The translations under genes and the position numbers were made by a program. The notes beneath the pieces are model-generated. The model did not search any database. It saw only the letters and a program-made list of their open reading frames with translations, and was not told where the DNA came from. Positions 48,201-60,916 of a DNA stretch of 64,000 nt are shown piece after piece. This stretch comes from Cyclina sinensis. Its lineage: Eukaryota; Mollusca; Bivalvia; Venerida; Veneridae. Numbering within the stretch: the stretch's first letter is position 1; every line of letters starts with the position of its first letter. The stretch spans positions 45,725,241 through 45,789,240 of the forward strand of contig JAAONU010000016.1 in NCBI GenBank assembly GCA_012932295.1. Reading direction: 5' to 3'.

Positions 48201-50913
48201 TTACCTTTATTAACCTGAGAATATCAGTAAAATTTCCTGGAACTGTATTGTTTGTACCGAGAGTTGAAATAAGTAAAATTTACACTTAGTGTGTTTCAAC
48301 ATGGATTTTTAGTGACAGAATCAGAGAAGAATAGAGGTTTTAAATTAGTTTATCTTGCTTTAAGGTTTTTCCGTTTATCTGATTTTATTTCATACCAAAC
48401 GTTTAGAAAAAGGTTTTTAGTTCAGCAAATGTGAAATAGTGGAAAGTGTTGATGGGCAGTAATTGCATTTTGTTCCGGCGCTGTTATTACAAGAATAAAC
48501 CACCTCTCATTTTTTTCTGAATTAAAAGTCACATATAATCCGCAGAATTGATTGGGCATAAATTGTGCTAGAAAAAGTTTCCTGCACTTTGAAATAAAAT
48601 TAGATTGAAAAGCACTCATATGAGTTGTGTGATATTCTGACAGACGTTCATCATTGGCATATCGAAATTTTATGCTTTTAATGTAACTGATGAAATATCA
48701 TTCAAGTTAACAATATACATATATATCTGTCGTGTTAATATGAGATGAAACACCTGTTTTGACCTTATGTTTCGGTTTGTTAGAGATTCATATTTAATAC
48801 CTCATTCACTCCATTAGCTTCTGTAACTTTTTGTTCCTAAAAACAAATTAAGTGTAATAGTTTGATACAGATATTTTCAAATGCAGCAAGCAGATGTGTT
48901 ACAGTGTCCAATGTTATGTTTCACAGTGATGCAAATCGAGAATATTATCGATGGAATTAAACAAAGCACTCCCGTTGCGCAAATTCAAATTGACAAAAAC
49001 TCAGATGTCAAGAAATTTAACTCTTTTTATACGATTCTTCCGGGAAAATTCTAAATGAAATGAATTTCAAATTGACAGAACAATACCACACATGATTTAA
49101 ATATATTGGAATTGAAGCGTCTATCAATAATTAGTTTTCAGCTTGACAGGACATATGTAAGTGACGGTTTTAATACTTGCTATGTTACTATTTCAATACA
49201 AACTCTCTTTGTTTTAAGTTGAAAACTGTGTCGTGAATTGGCGTTATATTTAATTAAAGGTCTATAGACAAACTTAAAGTTTAAACTGACTGATTATTTA
49301 CTTTTCATTAATTTTGTACAGCTACAGAACACCACCACCCACAATAATAATTGAAAAGTTAATTTCATCTGTATATGTTTCAAGTAATAGAGACGTCAAA
49401 TAACATTCAAAACAACAGAATTTCTAAAATCATAACTTTCATCTAAAATTTCGTTTTTTCCCTTAATTGCACTGACGAAACTTGGAAGAATGAATGGAAA
49501 TTCAAAATTTACAAAAATATAATCTGCTACTGTCTTGAGAATAAACGTGTTGAAAACAGCCGCACACTTTGAATATGTAATTTGTAATGTGCTACCACAT
49601 GGGATCTGACAGAAGTTCTCGTTACAATATTAAATAATCCTTCGCCGTGAGAAGGTTTCTTTTCAGTTTGAAAGAAGACTAGAAGTGTACTTAGCTTTTA
49701 AAGGACTTATATTTTGCAGCAACTGCTTAACGAACATCTATCCTTTTTATTATGAATGATGTTTTGAAACAATTTCGATGAAAAGGTAATTTCAATTTCG
49801 TAAAATTTTCTTACCATTTATAAGATGTACCACATTAGTTACACATGTTTTAATAACCAATCACGACTTTTTCAACAAGGAATCACGGCATTTTCAGTTT
49901 AAAGCCCTTTTAATTTTGTGTATTGGCTGAATTTAGAAGAAAGTAGTCGGGAAAGCTACCAGTGAAAATGCGGAAAATATGTTTCACTGCAGTGAAAAAT
50001 AATTTTTTACAGTGAAAATACGGACAATGAAAATACGCATTTTAATTCATCAATATTTCTCAATATTTCATTTAGAAGTATATAATAAATATTTATACTG
50101 ACCAGTTATTAAACTTAAGACAAGAGACATAATTTGCTGCATGAATACAAAGTGAAGAAAACTGTAAACCCTTTTCATGTATATGGGATTGTAAAGAAAC
50201 GTTTAATTGACACAAACATTTTAACCATTTCTTTTATTTTAACCTATTTGTTTTTATGGCAGTCGTCTAGGGGTTCAAAAACTAACATGATCAAAGACAT
50301 AAAGGAGCATAAAGCTTTACGTACGCATTAATCATCTTGGCGCTGATAGCATTAACTACAGACGGTTCTACAAACCAAACAAAGGGGAAGGAAAGTTAAG
50401 AAACTAATATGGTAGTTTGTTAGAACCCTTTTTAATCCTATACCATACATAATAATACCATTAGTACACAATACAATGTAGAAGGATACATCTTTTATCA
50501 GATATGTTTAATATTACAAGCAGAATAAAACAAACATGAAGCCCAATTATTGTGCCATATACAATAATTATATTCATATTATTCATAATAAAAACAAGGA
50601 TAAATGTTGTCGTTTGAACACTGCTTTGTCAATTTTAATATCCGGTCACGACAAAAATAACTTTGCGATATTGCAAGTTATCATACAAACATTTTTAGCA
50701 TATGTTCTGGTAATACAAATATGTGCCATGTAGAACTGGAAAATGGTCTTTACTTAAAAATTGTAGCGGGCTTTAATTACTTGATGACTTAGTTGTCTTA
50801 TAATCAATATATTTAGTGCAGGAAAAAGGAATGTTGTAATGTTTTTGTAGTTATTGTATGTCTCATAGTTTCATTAGTGTCATATCGATGTCACGGCATC
50901 AAAGGTACATATT

Positions 50914-51141
50914 TTGCAGTGGGCTTTTTGGACCGATTTTGTCTTAAACACGGTCGTTTATGCCTTCTCGCTGCTTTTGATCGATGCCATCTTAAACACA
51001 CGCTTTCAGAATTACTTCAATCAACTGTATTCTCTGCACGTGCTTCAAATAAATATGCCACGATTCCGCGTAGCTAAAATATTCACAACGATAACAAACA
51101 TGATTAACTTATCTCCGAGAATAAAGTTCTGTGCAGTCTAA
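50914..51141 (+). other. Exon-like open frame 1, after unit B
   Basis: A splice-acceptor-like ATATTTTGCAG ends at 50919. The downstream frame is open for 73 codons to TAA at 51139. It contains a hydrophobic segment (WTDFVLNTVVYAFSLLLIDA) and a basic stretch, and is GC-richer than its surroundings. A second frame overlaps it (50877-51077). I recognise no family. It lies immediately after the last duplicated unit, so if real it could be an exon of the gene whose introns were duplicated. That is speculative. Confidence 0.2.
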
Positions 51142-51280
51142 AATAAACTTAAGATAAAGGGAGAATTTTGAATTTTCTATATCGTATTAAGTATGAGTGA
51201 ATGTTTTTGGAATTACACTGTATCGCATATTTGATGACTTTAAACAAAATTTGATTAGCTATGTTTGAGTTTTTACGAGT

Positions 51281-51496
51281 ATGCTTTCAGGTATATCTAT
51301 ATGCAATATCAAAATATTTATACCAATTGTTTGCTCGAATCTGGATGTATCTATATTTGATATAATTTTTACCCCCGGCCACAATCATTCGATGTTAGTA
51401 ACGAAAAACTATTTTTACAATGATTTTTTTAAACCCTTCATTGATCGGTGCTTTGAAAAAGCTTTCGTAATTTGTCTTCGCCAAAAAGGAAGATAA
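51281..51496 (+). other. Exon-like open frame 2
   Basis: TATGCTTTCAG at 51280-51290 could be an acceptor, with 68 codons to TAA from 51291. The C-terminal half (TPGHNHSMLVTKNYFY...) has a balanced composition and no repeat. No family is recognised. It follows the frame at 50914-51141 at intron-like spacing, but no donor is convincing. Confidence 0.17.
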
Positions 51497-51499
51497 ATG

Positions 51500-52980
51500 A
51501 GACATCCAAAATATTATAGTTGGCGAAAGTTATGCTTTTTGGGTGATATGTAAGAAATCTATTAAATATGAATAAGAAACTAGTATTTTTGTATAATATT
51601 TATCTATATAATTGCATCTGCCATAAAGTAACTCATATAAGAATCTATTGTTTTGACAGTTTTATAGGGAGCTGTGTATTTACACAGATAGTTTACGCAG
51701 CATGTTCTCTTCCAACCTGACGTCAAAACCTTCAGTTTTTGCAGCAACCAGATTAATTAAATTGATTTAATGTGTGCAGAAATGAGAGAAGACACTTAGC
51801 GTTAATTGATAACGTAGTTTAAGGTCCCCCCTTTCTACAGAAATGCACATCTAGTGACATAAATTTGGGGCGGTAGTAGTATGTCTATAATTCATATTCA
51901 TTTACACGTGCAATATTGGTGCAATGACTTCATTAATACATACGTTTTCTATGTGTATTGTTCCTACAGCACATTAAATTATCTCGAAATTTGATGAGCA
52001 CTAATTTCGGGCAAAAATAAATGTATCGGTAGTGGTAAATGTGTTGCTGGCTATGAGAAAACCGCTTGTCAGTCGGTTTGACGTATTTGATGCCCAAAAT
52101 TAATTTAGCAACAGTCAGAAAAATTTCACAACTGAATAAATACTCACTATTTATGTAAGAAGGTCGCTCAATATGTGGTATTTGAAATAAATATCCTTCG
52201 CAATATGTATCTATATATCCAAGCACAAACGAATAACACATTCACTATTACATCCCGCTGTTACTCCAGCAATATTACTCCATTATTTCATGTACACTAA
52301 ACAGTATTTTTATATCCAATTATTTGTAACAGAACGCATACTGTTTTTATCTAAGGTATATATACCTAACTGAACAGGTTAGATTAATAACTGACAGATC
52401 TATTGCTACAATGTGCGCCTACCGTCGTAAAAAACTCCATAGGAAAAACGGTATGCTTCATACAAGATGCCTAGTACAGTATATTACACGTATTTCAATC
52501 GACTTTTCCATTACAGAACAAGTCTAATATATTTTCCTTGAAATGCCTAGTAGGGACATGTGGTAGAATAGCATTGTCTGGCACGGTGTTCTATTAAAAT
52601 ACGGACGAACTAAATGGAAACTATAGGCTATTAGTTTGTACAAAACTAAAAATCCGATAAAACTCGATAAAACTGTAACAAGTAAGACAATAAGAGTTAT
52701 ACAGATCAATAGTGTTTCTTGAACTTGTCACAAGTTTATAAAACTCCAATATGTGCCCAAATAGATTCATATTAGCACATTTCTTCAGAAAATTGCTCAA
52801 TTATTCACTCTTTATGCGTTATATGTGGCACCTGATATGCATAATGTAGACGAAAATGAGACTTCAATTGTTATCAAGTTTTCTGGATTGATTCTTTAGA
52901 GACCGTTTACATAGGTCATCTGATTGCAACGTTAGATAAAGGAAACAGATTTTAAAGAGCGACTTTATATAGGATCAATA
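51500..52980. other. Non-coding sequence
   Basis: A 102-codon minus frame (51933-52241) and a 61-codon minus frame (52524-52709) are present. Neither has a motif I recognise or a counterpart elsewhere in the window. Nothing else is seen. Confidence 0.4.
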
Positions 52981-52984
52981 ACAA

Positions 52985-53120
52985 CAGGCGAACCCGTGGT
53001 CAAGTGGTAATGAACGGTGCTTGTTACCAAGGTGTCACGAGTACAAGCCGATGCTCTTCAACTTATAAATAAGCTCAGTTGAATACATGGTTGCCGGAGG
53101 ACAGGGATGGAATAGGATCC
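52985..53120 (+). mobile_element. Possible degenerate tRNA-derived SINE
   Basis: GTGGTCAAGTGGTAATGAACGG resembles a tRNA D-arm/A-box region, and ACGAGTACAAGCC about 35 bp downstream sits where a B box would (consensus GGTTCRANNCC) but is mutated. Following sequence includes GGTTGCCGGAGG. No target duplication was identified. Confidence 0.35.
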
Positions 53121-53320
53121 ATGTTATACAAAATTTACTTGAAATGCGGAAAAGAAAGAGAGAATTGTAGATAAGGCTGGAGTTACAATGGCACGCAAGT
53201 TTTTCTGCTATTTGTACAAATTTCTCTTCATTTAAAAATATTTTGGGGCTTAGGCTCAGATGAGATGAATTTAAAGCTGACTTTTTAAACTGCACATTTC
53301 TTCTTCAATTCAAAAAGTTT

Positions 53321-53440
53321 TGTCAAGATATCTAATGAAACCAAATAGCTATGTCGAGATATCTAATGAAAACAAAAAGCTATGTCGAGATATCTAATGA
53401 AAACAAAAAAAACAATGTAGAGATATCTAATGAAAACAAA
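53321..53440 (+). repeat. 31-bp minisatellite, 4 units
   Basis: TGTC(A/G)AGATATCTAATGAAA recurs at 53321, 53352 and 53383, with a variant (TGTAGAGATATC) at 53416. The periods are 31, 31 and 33. GATATC is kept in all four copies. Confidence 0.93.
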
Positions 53441-53919
53441 CAGTTAATAGCAACAGTATCAACAATTTATATAACGAAATGTGGATTAAGATTAAGATTT
53501 TTTCCCCGCAGTTTTTAGTTTTCATCAATAAGACGGACATTGTTTCAATTATAGAAATGTAACCTTATTGTTTTTAATCAGGTCATAAATACATATTAGG
53601 AGAATAAACGTTGCTATCCTTTCAAAACATAAAATAATCTTCTAACAAAAATCAACTAAAATACTCCATTAAAGCAAAATTTAAAAGCAATCAATTTCGA
53701 GATTTGACTATCTTTATAGAAAAGAGAAATTTCTTATCCTTAGCGAAGTCTAAAATAATATTATTAGTCTGTTGTAATAGAATACTATGATATTTCTTTC
53801 TTGAAAATATTTAGAACCTTACCGAATCGAAAATAATATTTATGGGATAATATGTCACTCTTACGCCTGAAATTGACGTTAGCAAACTTGAAAGCAAATA
53901 ATCTCGCATGGCGCTTATC

Positions 53920-56900
53920 ATAAATATTCCTCCAGAGAGCCATCAATAAAATTGCAAACGTTATTTCCACAATCTTGACCGAAAAAGTGGCGAATTATAT
54001 CCTTCATACCGAGAATCAAATCGAAGAAGGAAACACGATCTTTAAGATATAGCACTGCAAAAATCGAGGGAAGAATGAAAAAAGGGATATATATACACAG
54101 TCAAGAAAAAAGTCTTCTTGAACTTAAACGTTTACAATGTTTTAACCGCAAAACAACCTGAAATTTCTAACAGCATTGCTTAGCATTTTGAAAATTGTTG
54201 AAAGTGGAAATTAAAACTAAGGAAACTTATTGTATAACCTCTGGCCACTTGAGCGCGTTTTTCAATGACTACCTGTAACGTGTTTCAACGTGTCTTTTTT
54301 GTTACCACAAAACAAGTCGATTTTTGCAGCATTGATTGTCCAGGGAATATCAAATTAAAGTATACCTTTTGTTCTTTATATTTGCAAGCGTCAGTGAACT
54401 ATGATGTTTTCTTTGTCTACTTCAATAGTTACATTCAAGGCTTCACCAGAGAGAATTGTCCGAAACAAACAGTAAAAAATAAGATGCATTGATTCTTATT
54501 GTACTTATTTGATGAAGCAATTACACTAAAGTGTCAATATGACTTGCATAGTAACTAAAACAATCAATCAATGTCACAGGAAGCATGGTTTAGATCAATT
54601 CATAAGAAAAGTTCAAGGGTATCAGCTTTTCTTTTAACAGCAAGCTTAAGAAACATTATGTTCATACGTACTGTAGTCAAAATATCTTTATTTTCCTCTT
54701 GATATATATACTTTTCTTATGTGTTGTTTAGTATATGTATTGCTCATGGGCCATAAATTGCTTATTGCTAAAAAAAGATATCAGATATATATTTTTGTCT
54801 AAGGATCATTGACCGTAGTTCATTAACTCAAACTTGTGCAAGTTATATTGAATCGTATTTGTTGTAATGCAAATAAATATTAAATTTCAGTTTAACGTAA
54901 CGACCCCTGTGTATTTATACTCATATTACACATACTTTAACCTTTTTCAACAACACATTAAAAACAATACAAAACAAAACCAATCCAATGTCAACCGATC
55001 TAATTACGGTTCTATTTGTCTCATGACAACACTTTATTCACCTGGTAAATTATTAAATAGTTCATTCGATATTATAGTTGTATTTTATTGGAAGTGTCAA
55101 CATGGTAAAAAGGTGGAAATGAAGTAGAATTAAGGAAATGTTAATGACAAAAGTCAGACAAAGTAAACGTACAAATATGGAACGTTTTACAAAAAGTGTC
55201 ATTGTGATGAATATAAAGAGAACACAATTCATACAATTTTTTATGGATAATTGCAAACTGACATCAATTAATATCGAATCCAATTAGGACTGGTATTATT
55301 TTTGATGCATTGGAGTTTTGTGTCACCTCCTAATAAGGATATTTTATGGCAACAAACGTTAAGCAGTACAATACAATTGTCATTATACTCTCTTTTTTAA
55401 GGTCATTTCTAAATAAATGTTTTATCGCAGTCTAGTCAAGTAAATACACGTTTAAATAAAGGAGACAGTTTACATTACTTCCATACAATTCAATCAAATA
55501 TACTCACACTGCTGCACTAATGGCCAAGTTTTGCTGTGTATTTCATAATACAGTATTATATATTTTGTGTGCCAGTTTTAACTGTCTTGTTTTGTTTTAA
55601 AATGAGTCCCAGTCTTGATAATTGAGATAATAATCTGCTTAATCACATATCCAAATTTGATTAAAAACTGTCATAATCCTGAAAAAATTATGGGGACTAA
55701 AGTATGTGAAGTCATATTTTAACCTTGAAATTATCTTCAACAACAACAAAAACACTGATACCAAAATAACTGAACAAGAATAAGGATCTCTAAAACAACC
55801 TTCTTCAATTAAATCACAAGAAACGACTTGTAATAATTGTCTTTCTTTGATGTTTTTCCTCCAACTTCAAGGCTCCTTCGATCACGTAAATACAATCGAG
55901 GAATTTTGAATATTAGTTTTTATTGACCACACTTATCACAAAGTTAATGTGGGTTATTATTATTGGCATGGAGATCCTTGTGAATTATCAACATCCAGTT
56001 TGGACCTCGATTTAAATCAATACTTTAGTCTCGGGTTTTACTTTGTCGACAACAAATTCCGAAATAAAGTGCTTCCTAGCTTTATCTAAAATATATGGAA
56101 CACTTTGTGCATACCTGGGCCAACCTTTTGTAACATTGGAAACACACCAAAGATACATTTGTATAATTACAAAAAGCAAGTGAAATAGATTGAAAGAGAA
56201 ATAGTCATTAGCTTCAGTTCCGCCGACGTGAGTTAATGCTATAAATGAAAAATAATTAATATCACCTTTAGGACACCCGTGTTTTTTGTAGAAGATATTG
56301 TTGTTTTGTCTTTAATTATCAGTATCGAGTTACAAGTCTTATAACTGTCACATAAGTACATTCACAAATGCAGATATCATAGTTATATACTTATATAGTG
56401 CGAAGATTTTACAGATTTTTGCTCCATTATATTATGACAGCCTTGCAAAGAAAATATGCCACATTTAAACGTCTTCTGTTTAGTCTTAAAATGCTGTTTA
56501 AACAGTGTATTTTAAATTACTCTGACGAGTGAATTTACTTTTTTGCAGTTGTTCCTGACAGAATTTAAATTTAGAAGTATAAACATTACATTGTTTCTTG
56601 TATTAACGAAACTCCAATGTATGTCAACAGAGGTCTTGTCACAGGTTTGATGTGATTACTTTTTTACTTAAGGGAAAAGGGGCTGACGACGAAGAACATC
56701 CTGTTGTCATTAGAAGTTGGTTTAACATGCTACACAAAGCTGCAATGAGCAACCCAATATCTATAGAAGATATAAAATGGGCATTACGTTGTTTTATATG
56801 ACTTGAAGCAGCTGACTTAAACTTGGGCATAAAACACCAGAATCTTACAAAGGACTCACAATTGAAATGTTCACTTCAAGAAATGACAAGCTATGCATTT

Positions 56901-56984
56901 TCTGAGATATCAGTCTTGTATGAGAAATGGCTGTTAGCAACATTAGAGCCAATATTGCTCAAGTATACTAAACGTACATAATAA
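53920..56984. repeat. Second duplication family, copy 1
   Basis: 53930-54060 (CCAGAGAGCCATCAATAAAAT...CTTGACCGAAAAAG) matches 56990-57125 and 63085-63210. 54960-55060 (CAATCCAATGTCAAC...TCTATTTGTCTCATGACAACAC) matches 59165-59240. The order is the same but divergence is high. Open frames here (54265-54492 and 54867-55127 plus) are unrecognised. Confidence 0.5.
56607..56981 (+). pseudogene. Decayed coding fragment of unknown family
   Basis: Frame +, open from 56607 (after TAA at 56604), runs 64 codons to a TGA at 56799. It then continues in the same frame for 59 more codons to TAA at 56979. The composition is protein-like on both sides of the stop: GKGADDEEHPVVIRSWFNM before it and SLQEMTSYAFSEISVLYEKW after it. 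The second part has a relic at about 62979-63137 in the next duplicate, aligned in frame as (K/S)xSLQxMT(S/N)(Y/F). I recognise no family. It may be one exon with a nonsense mutation, since CTTGTCACAG at 56635-56644 could be an acceptor. Confidence 0.4.
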
Positions 56985-58280
56985 TATCTACAGAGAGCAT
57001 TCAATAATATTCCTAACGTAATTATCAAAGTCTTGACCGAAAAACCATGGGATAACTAGCAGCATACCTAGAAGAAGACGTGTATCGGTCTAGGAGTCAA
57101 GTCTCGTTTTATGTGTTTTGATATTTGAAAAAAAGATACTTTAGTTAGTATTGACCGAAAAACAGTGACAAGTAAAAGAATGCTGAGATATATCATGGTA
57201 TATATAATATCAGCAACTCATTCTGCATTACCAGTGGTGTGTTTGTGTGTGGGGAGAGGGAGTTAAATAAATAATAAATATATCTAGGCCAACTTGTTTG
57301 AAAGAATGGAAACTAATCATAATGTCGTCATTAAAATATTATGTAAAAATTATTGATAAAGCTACAAGTGTTATGGAAATGTTTTACGAATTGAACAACT
57401 ACTGACGCTTTCGTAAAATAGTTTAAATATCCTAGACGAAACAAATTATAGTATCATTATATAATTGTTTCCAATGAATTGTATAATATCTTAACATTAT
57501 ACCAATATAGACAGTAACCTCATTTTGACTTTCAATACATTTTAGGTTATAAATATTTTATTATAGTTCTATCATAAATAAAGCGTAAGCATGTAAATGG
57601 AACGGTTACCTACTGTGTGATGTACAAAACCAACATTATTGTATTGACCTTATTTTGTAACGAGGCAATGAACATATCTTTCCTGTCATTAAAAAAACAC
57701 TTCTGGAAAGGTTTGAAGAAAAGTAGCAAAATGCCAAATTAGGGACAATAGTATTAAAGATATTAAATCTAACGTAATCGTCTTAGTGTCAGGTTTTCTG
57801 GAAACTGACCCACTTCATCAGTGTCATTAGAAAAAGCTTTTGATTTTATGGGTTTAGAACTGTTACAAGCTATAAGGTGATGAATCTGTATAAAATGTCA
57901 ACTTTTCTTTCGAAATTGTTTTTTTTCTTCTAATTTTATACTTACTGCTAAGTGCTGGTTTTCAGATATTGTTTGTTTTCAAATGCTATGATTGTACGGT
58001 GACATGTTGAAAGCTTTTAACTGAGCTGGGCTAATTTACTCAAACTATACTGATATTAAATATTTTATTGAATTAAGCATCGTTTTCGCTGCAATGATAA
58101 AATCAATAAAGAAGTTGACCTCATAAATCAGTGATGACTCAGAGTAAATTATGAAGTTTTGTTTTCTTCCTCTGACAAAACCAAATGTTTAATACTTGGA
58201 CTTAATCAAATAGGCACTAAGCGCCATTTGTGGAAAGTAAATAAGTTATAAACAATATACTATATTATAAAATCGGACAA

Positions 58281-58655
58281 CAAGGAAAACCAACAAAGGG
58301 CAATAACTGTGCAAATAGTGAAGATAGAGTTATAGCTCTTGTACACTGCACATTCACTCGTGCTTGACCATTGTATAAAGTTGCATTGAATTCCAACCAT
58401 TAGTTTTCAAGTTATGCTCCGGACAAGGAAAACCAACAAAGGGCAATAACTGTGCAAATTGCGAAGATGCAGTTATGACTCTTAAACACTGCACTTTCTC
58501 TCATTGTGCTTGACCATTGTTTGAAGTTGCATTGAATTCCAATCATTTGTTTTCAAGTTATGCTCCGGACAAGGAAATTGCAACGGACCGACCGACCGAC
58601 CGCCCAACCACCGGGTGACTCCTATATACCCAAACTTCGTTTCGGGGGTATAATA
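58281..58655 (+). mobile_element. Tandem-core element with TATACCC hairpin end
   Basis: CAAGGAAAACCAACAAAGGG starts at 58281 and 58424, and a third copy begins at 58570, giving periods of 143 and 146. It is followed by a GACCGACCGACCG tract (58583-58602) and the right-end hairpin TATACCC...GGGTATA (58625-58652), which has inner AAAC-TTC-GTTT pairing. A related end in the opposite orientation lies at 63758-63853. The left boundary is not clear. Confidence 0.75.
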
Positions 58656-60916
58656 AGTGATATTAGGTCTAGAAATTCCTGACAAATGGTCCTGAAATGC
58701 AGGAAGAGGACATAGTAACACATTTTCACATATACACTTCGGAAGAAACCTTTTACATAACACATTGAAAAAAGGATCACAATGTAATAGCATTGATTTC
58801 TTCCTGTACTGAATTAACGAATAAGTTTACCTAAACAGAGTATCACTTGTTTGACAACAGAGTCAGCCAGTGTTACATGAATGGTGCTTGCGATGACGAA
58901 ACTGAATGAAATATATTAACATGATAACGTAAATTTGTAAATTTGTAATGTTTCATTGTTTCCTTCCCTGGAAAGTTTGTTCGTATTTTTGGTTCAAATT
59001 TACAGTAATCTAATTCCAGTAAGTTTTTAATTCAGAACCCATTAACACATTTAGGCACTAGTGCTCTTATTACAGATAAACTAAGTAAGCTTGTATAAAG
59101 CATCGACTTTTGTGTTTCAGCAAGTCCCTTGTCAAGTTATATGCGTCAATGAAATATAAGAAATTATAAAACAAAGCGATCCAAAGTCAACAATAAAGAC
59201 TCTATTTGTCACTTGACAACCCTGTACGTTTACCGTTGGCAAATAATCAAGTAGTGAAATTTCCGTTAAATAGAGATGAAAATTGTAAATTTTAAACACG
59301 GTAACGGTCAACGTCAAATAAACCAACTGTTCAATAACTCTGTACAATATAAAATTGTGCCATTGTAAGGGTTTATGCTCATTTCATCATATTTGATTAT
59401 TTGATACACTGCAATTAAGACTTTTCAATGTAAAGTCTATGCTTTATTTATAAATTTGGTCAGTTGTAAAGCATATTGCTATTTTTTATATTTTAGTTTC
59501 AATATCGTCTTGAAGTCTTTTAGAACCGTAATTGTTGTTGTTTAACGCTGAAACAACGGAAAATATTTGGTTAAAGATCCATTAAAGCTAACGTCAACTG
59601 TCGCCAGCAATCAGAAAGGCATCAATAATGGAAACTTAAATGTTTTGCCTGAATATTACCTATGACTTAGCTAGAAAGTTCCATCATGACATTTTTAGTA
59701 CTTAGTTTGTTAAGAATGGACATTTTACATTCGTTATTTCGTCAGAAAAGAAAGACGTAAGATTTTGCCAGAACATAACTTATGCTTCTTTGCTTTTAAA
59801 TTATTACCATTTTTCAAGCCCACAAATAAGTCATCTGAGAGTTACTTTCTGTCTCGTACATTGTTAGATATAAAGTTAGTTTCGTCGTCTGTTGCAATGT
59901 AATCAGACCACGGTAACAATAAACATAATGTCTATACCATTACAGACGTATCTATAAAAAAAAGACGCCTGATATGGTATCTCGAAACGTGAAATAAGAC
60001 TACGATTCTTAAGCCGAAGTTAAAACTGTATCGCAGAATAATCTTAACACAGCATTTGTAAGAAAGAAGTTCACCGAGTCTCACTCTTAAATTTTGTTCT
60101 CTACAAACAAACCTCATATATTCAATTTAAACTCTTACTTTATATATGCATTGTATTCATGTATTTATTTAGTAACAGTGTATAAATTTCTGTTGGTTAG
60201 TTGTCACATCTAATGTCATAATCATGAACAAGTATTCTTAAGATTCATTGTAGTACAAAATCTGCATCTTGACAAAAATAGAGGGTAGGGGTGGAGAGAG
60301 ATTAAATGAAAACTCTGTAATAACAAATATTATTGATATATCTATCATTAGTGTTTTTGAGTTAAGCAAATGTTCTTCAACTTCGACATCATTTTATTAC
60401 CAAATGCTGCATTGTCAATTAAGAAAACTTATCGTTAAATAAAGAAGAATAATATTTGTTTTGAAATTAAAGAAATCATGAGAGACATGTAAGGATAATA
60501 TATTTCCTGGTTTCATTACCATAAACTGTCTTGTCATACATGTAAAGATCTTTTATGATACGTTTGTGACCGATAGCATAATAACGACACTTTACTAAGA
60601 AGTAAGATGTAAATATTCTTGACATTAACGTATTCATCAGATGCACAAAAAGTCTGTGGCATACTTTTATTTTTTCGGTGCGAGAATATACTAGTTATGA
60701 TAGAATATAAAGGTATGATGGTAATATTTAAAATAAAACAGCCAATTTATCTATTTAAATATGCATGGAACTTTATCATCAGTTGTTTGAGATCACTTTC
60801 CTGTATTTGCTGGGGAATAATGTAGTCGGATATTCTGTTTTTTTATAAATTATATAAGCGTTGGATATAAAGGGAACGTTAATATAACAGCATGGCATTT
60901 TTGATCGGAAATAAGT

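Larger units (their letters stand above)
42478..50900. repeat. Duplicated unit B
   Basis: The left edge is a visible junction. Sequence up to about 42476 matches the ends of the other units (28130 and 50865), and sequence from 42478 (CTATGTAAGGCCGTTTGAAAAC) matches the start of unit A at 28628. Most of the unit aligns with unit A. Open frames (48422-48619 minus, 47036-47260 plus, 50134-50331 plus) are not kept in A. The unit carries its own insertion at 44919-45194. Confidence 0.88.

Noticed and set aside
50134..50331. 65-codon frame in unit B containing a hydrophobic segment
   Set aside because: The aligned part of unit A (41780-41970) has in-frame stops early on, so the frame is not conserved.
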